In this document: one piece after another, positions 1-5,174 of the stretch | How positions within the stretch are numbered: the stretch's first letter is position 1 | Layout: each line of letters starts with the position of its first letter | Assembly (NCBI GenBank): GCA_023269455.1 | Contig: JAHFTG010000182.1 | Location: 1 to 5,174, forward strand | Reading direction: 5' to 3' | Length of the DNA stretch: 5,174 nucleotides | Origin: Opitutaceae bacterium | Lineage (GTDB): Bacteria > Verrucomicrobiota > Verrucomicrobiia > Opitutales > Opitutaceae | Notes under the pieces: generated by a model | What the model was told of the DNA's origin: nothing | What the model saw: the letters and a program-made list of their open reading frames with translations, nothing else | Database searches by the model: none | Translations under genes and position numbers: made by a program

Positions 1-415
1 GGACACCCATGATCGTTATCCACTGGAGTTGCCCGGGCTTTTGCGCGTTGCCGACGAGATCTGGCACCTCGGCGATGTGTGCGCGCCGGAGACGTTGGTG
101 GAATTTGAAATGCTCGGCGTGCCGTTGCGCGTGGTGTTGGGCAACAACGACGGTTTCGTGGGCTGGCCGCTTACGCTCAATCTTACGCGCGGCGGGGTGA
201 CGTTTCATCTCGTGCATATTCCGCCGCGAAAGGCGCCGCCGGGTGTGCGGGTGCTGTTGCACGGGCACACGCACGTGCCGCGCGACGAGGTCGATGTGCG
301 GGGCACGCGCTGGCTGAATCCGGGCTGCATCTCGTATCCGCGCGCGGGTGTGTGCAGTTTTGCATGGCTGGAGGTGGATAAGAGCAATTTCAAGTGGGAG
401 TTGGTGAAGCTTTAG
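1..415 (+). CDS. Metallophosphoesterase, YfcE/MJ0936 type (5' end cut by window edge)
   Basis: Likely a cytoplasmic, metal-dependent phosphodiesterase of the calcineurin-like superfamily. The frame is already open at base 2 and gives 137 visible residues ending in TAG at 413-415. It begins directly in motif I (D1-T-H3), so only a few N-terminal residues (normally a beta strand ending in S-D-T-H) lie outside. The TTG at 29 is therefore an internal codon, not the start. The other metal-binding motifs follow in family order: GDV (24-26), GNND (47-50), a histidine at 72, and GHTH (88-91). The family-typical NPG-x-S-x-PR sequence (106-114, with C109) closes the core. All visible catalytic motifs are intact and the length matches small YfcE-like enzymes (about 150-170 residues). 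One oddity is H72-I73, where relatives usually have H-G. Members hydrolyse phosphodiester model substrates in vitro, but the physiological substrate cannot be read from sequence. It is separated by 227 bases from the next gene and probably not coupled to it. Confidence 0.93.
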   Translation, partial: DTHDRYPLELPGLLRVADEIWHLGDVCAPETLVEFEMLGVPLRVVLGNNDGFVGWPLTLNLTRGGVTFHLVHIPPRKAPPGVRVLLHGHTHVPRDEVDVRGTRWLNPGCISYPRAGVCSFAWLEVDKSNFKWELVKL

Positions 416-434
416 GACTCGGGATTTTTTATCT

Positions 435-492
435 GGAAATCAGGAATCGATCCGGATGAGTCGAATGCAGTGAGGGCTTGTTCCTGATTTCC
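435..492. repeat. 12-bp perfect inverted repeat with 34-base spacer
   Basis: The left arm GGAAATCAGGAA (435-446) is the exact reverse complement of TTCCTGATTTCC (481-492). It starts 20 bases after the phosphoesterase stop codon. The long spacer and the absence of a following T-run argue against a standard intrinsic terminator. It could be a long-loop RNA hairpin at the transcript end, a protein-binding site, or the worn ends of a small repeat unit. Confidence 0.6.
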
Positions 493-630
493 TGGGTTCT
501 GGATAAGATTCAGGTTTTGCGGGTCTGGTCTGGCGCCGGGGGCGGAGATGGTTTTACTCGCGGCTCAATCGTGAACGATCCCGGGCAACAAAATCTTTTT
601 GGGCTGTTTGCGCCGGAAGCCGGTGTCCAC

Positions 631-636
631 AAGGGG
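631..636 (+). promoter_or_regulatory. Ribosome binding site that fixes the metallopeptidase start
   Basis: AAGGGG lies six bases before the ATG at 643 and is the best Shine-Dalgarno-like purine run near any in-frame start of this gene. The alternatives, TTG at 478 and GTG at 571, lack a comparable site and would add sequence not seen in the family. Confidence 0.55.
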
Positions 637-642
637 CCGCCG

Positions 643-1320
643 ATGGTGGCGGAGCGGCCTGATGTGGTGTTTGAACGCAGTCCGCGCGCGCACCGCTACC
701 GGCTCACGCTGCGGCGCGATGGCGTGGCGGTGGCGATCATTCCGGTGCGCGGGAGCGAGCGGGAGGCGCGGGTTTTCGTGGAGGAGCATCGCGAGTGGCT
801 GGAGCGCGCGCGCGAACGGCAGCGGCAGCGTCCGCGCGGGGCGGCGGTGTGGACGGTGGGCACGCATGTGCTGTGGCGCGGCGAGCTCACGGAGATCCGC
901 AAGGCGGTGGAAGGCGAGCGTCCGCAGGTGTGCGTGGCGGCGGATGTGTTTCGCGTGCCCCGGCTCGATGGCGATCTGCGGCCGACGCTGGAGGCGCATT
1001 TTTTGCGGGCGGCGAAGATCGAGCTGCCGGCGCGCACGTGGGAACTGGCGGCGGTGACGGGCATGGAAGTGACGGAGATCACCGTGCGCAACCAGCGCAC
1101 GCGCTGGGGCTCGTGCACGACGGGCGGGGTGATCTCGCTGAACTGGCGGCTCGTGCAGACGCCGGATTTCGTGCGCGACTATATCATCCACCACGAGCTG
1201 ATGCATCTTAAGGAGATGAACCACTCGGATCGTTTCTGGGCGCGCGTCGAGGAGGTGTGCCCCGAGTGGCGCGAGGCGGAGCGGTGGTTGAAACGCAACG
1301 GTTCGCTGCTGGGGTTGTGA
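643..1320 (+). CDS. YgjP-like (DUF45, SprT-like) zinc metallopeptidase
   Basis: Predicted cytoplasmic zinc-dependent metallopeptidase of the YgjP/DUF45 family, 225 residues from the chosen ATG, which fits the family's usual 220-250. The N-terminal part (about 1-130) has the mixed strand/helix pattern of the family, including a basic helix rich in Glu and Arg (about 40-65). The conserved R-x-R-W-G-S-C segment is at 152-158. It is followed by the L-N-W-R-L strand (166-170) and the zinc site HHELMH (183-188): H184 and H188 are ligands, E185 is the catalytic base, and H194 in NHSDRFW is the expected third ligand. The C-terminus (EVCPEWREAERWLK, 204-217) is also typical. All catalytic residues are present, so it should be active. 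The frame is open back to 478, but the extra 55 residues look non-family and the ATG has its own ribosome binding site. In many genomes YgjP-type genes lie beside restriction or helicase genes, but no such neighbour is visible here. Substrate unknown. Confidence 0.92.
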   Translation: MVAERPDVVFERSPRAHRYRLTLRRDGVAVAIIPVRGSEREARVFVEEHREWLERARERQRQRPRGAAVWTVGTHVLWRGELTEIRKAVEGERPQVCVAADVFRVPRLDGDLRPTLEAHFLRAAKIELPARTWELAAVTGMEVTEITVRNQRTRWGSCTTGGVISLNWRLVQTPDFVRDYIIHHELMHLKEMNHSDRFWARVEEVCPEWREAERWLKRNGSLLGL

Positions 1321-1357
1321 GGGAGAGGAAACGCGGAGTTTTTTAACCAACTAAATG

Positions 1358-1379
1358 GAATCCGCCAATTGGCGGATTC
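1358..1379. repeat. Perfect 22-bp palindrome, possible bidirectional terminator or dispersed repeat
   Basis: The arm GAATCCGCCAA (1358-1368) is followed immediately by its exact reverse complement (1369-1379). As RNA it would form a nine-bp stem with an AATT loop from either strand. It lies 38 bases past the metallopeptidase stop. No T-run follows on either strand, so if it terminates transcription it is not by the classical mechanism. Similar intergenic palindromes in bacteria can be REP-like units or dimeric protein binding sites. The symmetry is certain; the role is not. Confidence 0.7.
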
Positions 1380-1423
1380 TCTGGGAGCGGTTCCGGCCAA
1401 TGGCCTTCACGATTAAGCGGAGG

Positions 1424-1439
1424 GGCGGCTGATGCCGCC
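1424..1439. repeat. Short GC hairpin downstream of the minus-strand operon
   Basis: GGCGGC (1424-1429) and GCCGCC (1434-1439) pair around a TGAT loop. The hairpin lies 42 bases beyond the DUF4159 stop codon in the direction of its transcription. It could stabilise or help end that transcript, but there is no U-tract, and six-bp GC stems are common by chance in DNA this GC-rich. Confidence 0.3.
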
Positions 1440-1481
1440 AGAGAACGGAGGATCATGCAGGAGAAGGGCAGTCGCCGGGGT

Positions 1482-2237
1482 TCAGCGCGTCATCGCGTAG
1501 GCGTAGATGTTGGCGCCCATCTGGAGGGCGATGCGGTTCTGGCCGGGGCCGAACCAGTTGTCGCCGTTGGTCCAGCCGCAGTGGAGATCGCTGGGGCTGA
1601 GGAGGGCGACGACGCGGCCGTTGAGGATGAGTCCGTGCAGGCCGTGAGGCGTGCCTTGCATGTGGGGCAGGCCGTTCCTGAAATCGTAAACGGTGTGGAA
1701 GACGGGGTGGTCGTAGGGCAGGCGCTCGAGTTTCGCCTCGGGGAGAATCTTGGAGAATTCGTATTCGGCCATGCGGCGGAAGAGGAAATCGTTGCGATAA
1801 TCACGGCCCATGCGGGCGTTGCCGATGACACAGTCCTCGGCGAAGAGGAAGCCGCCGCGTAGAAGGTATTCGCGGAGGTTGGCGCGTTCGGCGTCGGCGA
1901 AATCGGGCGGCACCTCGGCGTGCATGAAGAGAAACGGGTAGTGCTGGAGTTCGTCGAGCTTGGCCACGTCGGCGACGTTCCACTTGGAGGCGATGTTGAC
2001 AGTGGTGTTTTCGTCGAGGTGCTGGATGAGGTTGAGGTCGCCGTTCGGGTGGACGCCCCAGTCGTCGGCATCAATGCCCTGATTCATGTCGCGTCCGCGG
2101 AAACGAAGGCGGCCCCACGGAATGCTCGGGCCGGTTTTGGCGGTGACGAGGCCGTCGGATGCGCGGGCGACGACCTTGCCGCCGAGGAAGGCGGCGCCGC
2201 CGAGGGCCATGAGGCGGAGAAATTCTTTGCGGTTCAT
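1482..2237 (-). CDS. DUF4159 domain protein with N-terminal export signal
   Basis: A 251-residue protein that is mostly one DUF4159 domain; the molecular function of the family is unknown. Family hallmarks in order are: the W-G-R-L-R-F start (41-46), L-x-x-L-x-x-N-T-T-V-N (about 69-81), the Y-P-F-L-F-M strand (100-105), L-R-E-Y-L-L-R-G-G-F-L-F-A-E-D (121-135), L-P-x-D-H-P-V-F-H (173-181), the D-L-H-C-G-W segment (217-222) and the C-terminal M-G-A-N-I-Y-A-Y-A strand (240-248). The N-terminus (NRKEFLRL, then a hydrophobic stretch 9-20, then A-R-A at 24-26) reads as a cleavable signal, with likely cleavage before S27. It resembles a Tat signal but has R-K in place of the twin arginine, so the route (Tat or Sec) is open. 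The protein should act in the periplasm. The ATG start at 2237 begins this signal, 25 bases after the VWA gene's stop; no strong Shine-Dalgarno is visible, so expression probably depends on the upstream genes. Last gene of the operon. Confidence 0.9.
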   Translation of the reverse strand: MNRKEFLRLMALGGAAFLGGKVVARASDGLVTAKTGPSIPWGRLRFRGRDMNQGIDADDWGVHPNGDLNLIQHLDENTTVNIASKWNVADVAKLDELQHYPFLFMHAEVPPDFADAERANLREYLLRGGFLFAEDCVIGNARMGRDYRNDFLFRRMAEYEFSKILPEAKLERLPYDHPVFHTVYDFRNGLPHMQGTPHGLHGLILNGRVVALLSPSDLHCGWTNGDNWFGPGQNRIALQMGANIYAYAMTR

Positions 2238-2262
2238 GCGGAGGCTTGTCGTTGAATTTTTG

Positions 2263-4572
2263 TTACAGGAGTTGCCAGCGGCGGCGGAGGACCAGCTCCA
2301 GCGCGTAGGCTGTCAGAATGGAGGCCAGAATCCATCCCTGATGCCAGAGGGGGCTGGCGGTTTCGTTGAGGAGGGCGTCGGTCTGGCCGGCGGTGCCGAG
2401 CCAGGCCGGCGGCGGGGTGTCGCCGAGGAGGGTGCCGCCGGTGCGTTGGGCGAGGTTTTCAAGGAGGGTTTCGTCGGCGGGGAGGCCGGAGTTTTCGCCG
2501 CTGGCACGGGCGGTGACGTTGAGCCAATGCTGCACGGGTTCGCCGTCGGCGGCGCGGGCGGAGAGAACCCAGGGACCGTCGTCGGCGGGGGTCCAGCGGA
2601 AGAGGCGGACGCCTTTTTCATCGCCGGCGGGGACGAGGGTGATGAGGCGGCTCTCCTTCGCCAAGGTTTCGGAGGGCGAGGCGGTCACGGTGAGCGGTCC
2701 GGTGGCGTCGGCGATGCGCACGAGCAGTTCATGGCCTTTCTGCGCCTGCAACGGGGCGTGGTCGAAGCGCAGGCCGTGAGAGTGCTCGCGGCCGAGCCAG
2801 GCTAGGAGGTTTTGCCAGAATTTTTCCACGCCGCGTTCGGTGCTGGGCTGGTTGAGTTTCCAGCGCCAGAGGGCGTCGCTGGTGAGGACGGCGCTCTGGC
2901 CGCGGCCGTAGCGTTGGAAAGCGAGGAGGATGGCGTGCTCGCTGCCTGCGGGGGCGAGGTCGCGGGGGTGACGGGCAAGGACGACGGCACCGGGTTTGGC
3001 GCGGTTTACCAGGGCGTAGTTGGCGAAGAGAGGGGAGGTGTTGGCGAGATCGGAGCCGAAGAGTTCGGAGGCGCCAGGTTCCCAGGCGAAGGCGGAGAGA
3101 GCGGGCGGGCGGGTGTTGCGGGCGGCGTCGCGGGCGAAGGGAACCTCCATGCTTTCGCGAGAGCCGCCGACTTGGCGCATGCGTTCGCGGAAGTCGGTGA
3201 CGTTGGGGTCTTCGCCGGGGGAGGGGGCGGCATCCGCGAAGACGACGGGGAGCATTTTTTCGAGTTCGGAGCCGGCGAAACCACGGGTGGCGTCGTTGTC
3301 GGGCGCGAGGAAGAGGAGCACGCCGCCGTTGCCGACCCACGCGGAGAGCGCGGATTGCTGGGCGGTGGAAAGCTGGGCGGCGGCGGCGTTGGCGAGCACC
3401 ACCATGTCGAAGGCGTTGTAGCCGGCGGCGGTGTCGGGGAGATCGGGCAATGTTTCAACCTGCGAGGGCGCGCGGCGGCGACCGTCGGGGGCGAGGTTGA
3501 AAATCGTGGTGAGCGTGAAGGCCGGATCGCGATGGAGGATGTCGGCGAGGAAACGGTAGCCCCAGTCGAGCGCGCCTTGGTAATAGAGGATGCGCGTGGA
3601 GGCGGGCTTGGCGACGAGGACTTCGGCATGGGCGCGGGGGGCGTCGGGCGCGGTGCCGGCGACGAGTTCGAGGGGGATGACGCCGGGGGCGCCGGCGGGG
3701 AGCTCGACGCTCCAGGCGAGGGCGTGGCGGCCGGCGTCGAGGCGGAAATTTTCGGGTGCGCGCCAGGTATCGCCGACTTTCAGGCGCAACGGGAGGGTGC
3801 GCGGGGCGGATTGAAAGCTGTCGAGGGTGATTTCGAGGCGGAAGGTGCTGCGGGGCGGGACACGCGCGGGCACGGTGAGATCTCGCAGCGAGAGAAATTC
3901 GCCGCCGGCGAAACGGTTGCGACCGGGCAGCGGGAAGATGGGCGTGGCGGCGGCGAGGGCGGTGCCCACGGTGTCGTTGAGCGCGGTGGCGGTTTCAGCA
4001 TCGCTCGTGTCGAGGCCGTCGGTGAGGACGACGATGCCGCCCCAGCCGCCGGGCGGCGCTTCGGCAAGCGTGCGTAACAACGCGCCGAAAACGCGGGTGC
4101 GGCCGGTTTGGAGGCGGGAAGGGGCGTCGATCGAGGGGAGTGAAACGAAGTCGTCGGCAAACGCGAAGACGCGGGTCGCGCCAAAGGTTTCGAGGGCGGT
4201 GGGGGCGAGCGCGCGCCAGCGGCGGAGAGCGTCGTCGGCACGGCGGGCGCCGCGATTATCGGCGGCGGTCATGCTGTCGGAGCGGTCGAGGAGGACGGCG
4301 AGAGGGCGGGTTTCTTTTTGAGCGTAGGTGCGTTGGACGTGCGTGGGGCCGGCGAGGGCGACGAGCAGGAGGAGCCACACGAACAGGCGGAGGGCGGACA
4401 ATGCGAGGCGGCGGCGCGGGGTGAGCGAGACGAGCGTGCGGCGGTAGCCGATGATGATCCACACCGCGCCCGCGACGCCGATGGCGCCGAGGAGGGACCA
4501 TGCGAGCGAGGGAGGGATGCCGGCGAGCGGTCCGCCGAAACGCCACGAGAGGGACTCGACGGTGGACGTCAT
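2263..4572 (-). CDS. Membrane VWA protein with glutamine-amidotransferase-like region (BatA-like)
   Basis: A 769-residue integral membrane protein. Two hydrophobic helices (about 24-42 and 57-75) flank a basic loop with TPRRR, as in BatA-type N-terminal regions. A VWA domain follows (about 90-215) with an intact MIDAS signature: D96-x-S98-x-S100, a candidate threonine near T159, and T184-D185-G186. Residues about 225-320 look like a beta-sandwich. The next section (about 325-450) carries the R-I-L-Y-Y-Q-G-x-x-D-W-G-Y-R-F-L and A-W-V-G-N-G-G-V-L-L-F sequences of the amidotransferase-like fold in this family, and it resumes at 555-594 with Y-G-R-G-Q-S and a W-R-W-K-L to F-W-Q-N-L-L-A-W-L block. 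No catalytic Cys-His-Glu set is evident, so this part is probably a binding module. A last TM helix (about 745-764) ends in R-R-R-W. Most of the protein is expected outside the cytoplasmic membrane. The start ATG overlaps the upstream stop as ATGA and has no Shine-Dalgarno, implying translational coupling. By analogy it could form a metal-dependent surface engaged by a MoxR-type ATPase; this is inference. Confidence 0.88.
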   Translation of the reverse strand: MTSTVESLSWRFGGPLAGIPPSLAWSLLGAIGVAGAVWIIIGYRRTLVSLTPRRRLALSALRLFVWLLLLVALAGPTHVQRTYAQKETRPLAVLLDRSDSMTAADNRGARRADDALRRWRALAPTALETFGATRVFAFADDFVSLPSIDAPSRLQTGRTRVFGALLRTLAEAPPGGWGGIVVLTDGLDTSDAETATALNDTVGTALAAATPIFPLPGRNRFAGGEFLSLRDLTVPARVPPRSTFRLEITLDSFQSAPRTLPLRLKVGDTWRAPENFRLDAGRHALAWSVELPAGAPGVIPLELVAGTAPDAPRAHAEVLVAKPASTRILYYQGALDWGYRFLADILHRDPAFTLTTIFNLAPDGRRRAPSQVETLPDLPDTAAGYNAFDMVVLANAAAAQLSTAQQSALSAWVGNGGVLLFLAPDNDATRGFAGSELEKMLPVVFADAAPSPGEDPNVTDFRERMRQVGGSRESMEVPFARDAARNTRPPALSAFAWEPGASELFGSDLANTSPLFANYALVNRAKPGAVVLARHPRDLAPAGSEHAILLAFQRYGRGQSAVLTSDALWRWKLNQPSTERGVEKFWQNLLAWLGREHSHGLRFDHAPLQAQKGHELLVRIADATGPLTVTASPSETLAKESRLITLVPAGDEKGVRLFRWTPADDGPWVLSARAADGEPVQHWLNVTARASGENSGLPADETLLENLAQRTGGTLLGDTPPPAWLGTAGQTDALLNETASPLWHQGWILASILTAYALELVLRRRWQLL
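4569..4572 (-). promoter_or_regulatory. ATGA stop-start overlap coupling two operon genes
   Basis: On the minus strand the ATG of the VWA gene (4572-4570) shares bases with the TGA of the upstream gene (4571-4569). With no purine-rich site before the ATG, reinitiation by the terminating ribosome is the simplest reading and supports fixed co-production of the two proteins. Confidence 0.8.
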
Positions 4573-5174
4573 GGTTTGCGCGTTTCGCGCGAGAGACGTT
4601 CAAAGTAGGCCTCGACGGCTTCGCGGTAGGCGGGGTCGATGTCCTCGGGGTTGAAGCGGCGGACGGTTTCGTCGCGACGATCATCGGAGAGCGCGGCGGC
4701 GAGGAGGAGGCGGAGCCGGTCGGCGGTGGCACGAAGGTCGGCGGGCATGACGACGTTGGCAGCACACTTCGGTTCACGGCGGACCTGATTGACGATGGTG
4801 TTGGCGAGCTTGGCGGCTTCCGGAGTGGCGAGAACGGCGCTGGCGAGCTGGGCGCCGAGGACGAGATCGGCGGCCTGGGCTTCGGGTGCGGGGGTCGATG
4901 AACCTTGGCCCGGGCCGGAGCCCTCGCCGCGTTCGAGCTGGCGGGCGGCACGAGTGATGGTCTCGGTGTGATCGGAGAGGGCGGCTTGCGCGTTGGCTGC
5001 GGTTTGGCCGGCACGGTCGGCGGGAGCGAGGCTCGGAATGGAGCCGGAACCGGAGCCTGAACCAGGTTCCTTGCCGGGGGTTTTTCCGGCATCGGGAAGG
5101 GGGACGGGCACCGGTTGGTCGCCATTCGGATCGGTGGCGGGAGCATCACCGGGTTTATCCCCCGGTTGGGGTCC
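4569..5174 (-). CDS. Hypothetical protein with Pro/Gly-rich linker and helical C-terminus (N-terminus outside window)
   Basis: The frame is open to the window edge and shows the last 201 residues of a longer protein; the GTG at 5111 is probably an internal valine, because the linker composition continues unchanged upstream of it. Residues 1-45 are rich in Pro, Gly, Asp and Ser and end in a GSGSGSGS run (38-45). A second short Gly/Ser/Pro patch lies at about 84-97. The rest is mostly predicted helix: an Ala/Leu-rich segment (about 102-128), a helix with L-R-L-L-L-A-A-A-L (about 153-162), and the C-terminal D-P-A-Y-R-E-A-V-E-A-Y-F-E-R-L-S-R (180-196). That ending is one I associate with large coiled-coil proteins encoded just before VWA proteins in planctomycete- and verrucomicrobial-type clusters, but this is memory of pattern, not a database match. 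No catalytic motif is visible. The four-base overlap with the VWA gene suggests a partner in the same membrane assembly. Function unassigned. Confidence 0.75.
   Translation of the reverse strand, partial: GPQPGDKPGDAPATDPNGDQPVPVPLPDAGKTPGKEPGSGSGSGSIPSLAPADRAGQTAANAQAALSDHTETITRAARQLERGEGSGPGQGSSTPAPEAQAADLVLGAQLASAVLATPEAAKLANTIVNQVRREPKCAANVVMPADLRATADRLRLLLAAALSDDRRDETVRRFNPEDIDPAYREAVEAYFERLSRETRKP
5040..5063 (-). repeat. Gly-Ser codon repeat inside the partial protein
   Basis: Four consecutive Gly-Ser pairs are encoded here by related but not identical six-base units. It is a low-complexity flexible linker between the Pro-rich upstream part and the helical C-terminal part; such tracts often vary in length between strains. 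Confidence 0.6.

Larger units (their letters stand above)
416..642. other. Intergenic region between phosphoesterase and metallopeptidase genes
   Basis: These 227 bases hold no convincing gene. The peptidase frame stays open back to 478, but that stretch lacks peptidase family sequence and its composition is less GC-biased. The left half carries an inverted repeat (annotated separately). A weak promoter-like pair can be proposed, TTCCTG at 481-486 and TAAGAT at 504-509 with 17-base spacing, but the first element matches the sigma-70 -35 consensus poorly, so it is not called as a promoter. A six-T run at 425-430 is not preceded by a stable stem. Confidence 0.5.
1321..1481. other. Convergent intergenic region with hairpin-forming sequences
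   Basis: This 161-base gap separates the ends of the + strand metallopeptidase and the - strand DUF4159 gene. Transcription arrives from both sides, so a bidirectional terminator would be expected. It contains a perfect 22-bp palindrome, a short GGCC/GGCC stem (1395-1405, three-base loop) and a six-bp GC hairpin (1424-1439). The short frame starting at 1455 merely runs antisense into the DUF4159 gene and is not counted as a gene. Confidence 0.6.

Noticed and set aside
29..31. TTG as the phosphoesterase start
   Set aside because: The same frame upstream encodes D-T-H-D-R, the first metal-binding motif of the family, so the true start is before the window.
416..430. Six-T run as an intrinsic terminator for the phosphoesterase gene
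   Set aside because: No stable GC stem precedes the T-run; the nearby inverted repeat lies after it.
565..1350. Open frame of 261 codons on the - strand
   Set aside because: Antisense to the metallopeptidase, whose motifs are unmistakable; the product is a His/Arg/Pro-rich shadow with no family features.
1395..1405. GGCC-AAT-GGCC mini-hairpin
   Set aside because: A four-bp stem with a three-base loop is too weak and too common in GC-rich DNA to call.
2086..2805. Open frame of 239 codons on the + strand spanning the DUF4159/VWA junction
   Set aside because: Antisense to both genes, Gly/Ala/Glu-rich, with no ribosome binding site or recognisable domain.
2812..4077. Long open frame of 421 codons on the + strand
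   Set aside because: It lies wholly antisense to the VWA gene and its product is an unnatural Gly/Glu/Ala/Val-rich string, which is what high-GC codon bias produces on the opposite strand.
4256..5149. Open frame of 297 codons on the - strand
   Set aside because: Out of frame with the two real minus-strand genes it crosses; the product is Pro/Ser/Arg-rich with no domain, whereas the overlapping frames carry TM, VWA and helical features.

Overview
The window is high-GC bacterial DNA with G/C-rich third codon positions, and it is densely coded. It holds two genes on the + strand at the left and a three-gene minus-strand operon at the right; the two sets converge. The gene content, especially a membrane VWA protein with a glutamine-amidotransferase-like region followed by a DUF4159 protein, is typical of the Planctomycetota/Verrucomicrobiota group. 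The base composition and style would suit a verrucomicrobium such as an Opitutaceae member. That placement is an inference from gene content, not from any marker gene.

Left part (1-1320, + strand). The window opens inside a YfcE/MJ0936-type metallophosphoesterase that has lost only its first residues. It is followed by a 227-base gap containing a 12-bp inverted repeat. Next comes a YgjP-type (DUF45/SprT-like) zinc metallopeptidase with a clear HELMH site; its best start is the ATG at 643, well inside the longest open frame. These look like housekeeping or accessory hydrolases without an evident functional link.

Middle (1321-1481). A short convergent gap carries a perfect 22-bp palindrome (1358-1379) and a smaller hairpin (1424-1439). 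Neither is followed by a T-run, so they are not textbook intrinsic terminators.

Right part (1482-5174, - strand, read right to left). The first gene is the 3' end of a protein with a Pro/Gly/Ser-rich linker and a helical C-terminus. It overlaps by four bases a 769-residue membrane protein (two N-terminal TM helices, VWA domain with MIDAS motif, degenerate amidotransferase-like region, C-terminal TM helix). Twenty-five bases later comes a 251-residue DUF4159 protein with an export signal. In related bacteria such genes sit downstream of a MoxR-type AAA+ ATPase and a DUF58 protein, in a cluster resembling the Bat aerotolerance genes. The right-hand edge is where those genes would be expected. 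The likely picture is a membrane-anchored VWA assembly with a periplasmic DUF4159 partner, substrate unknown. No RNA gene, CRISPR array, insertion sequence or integration site was found.
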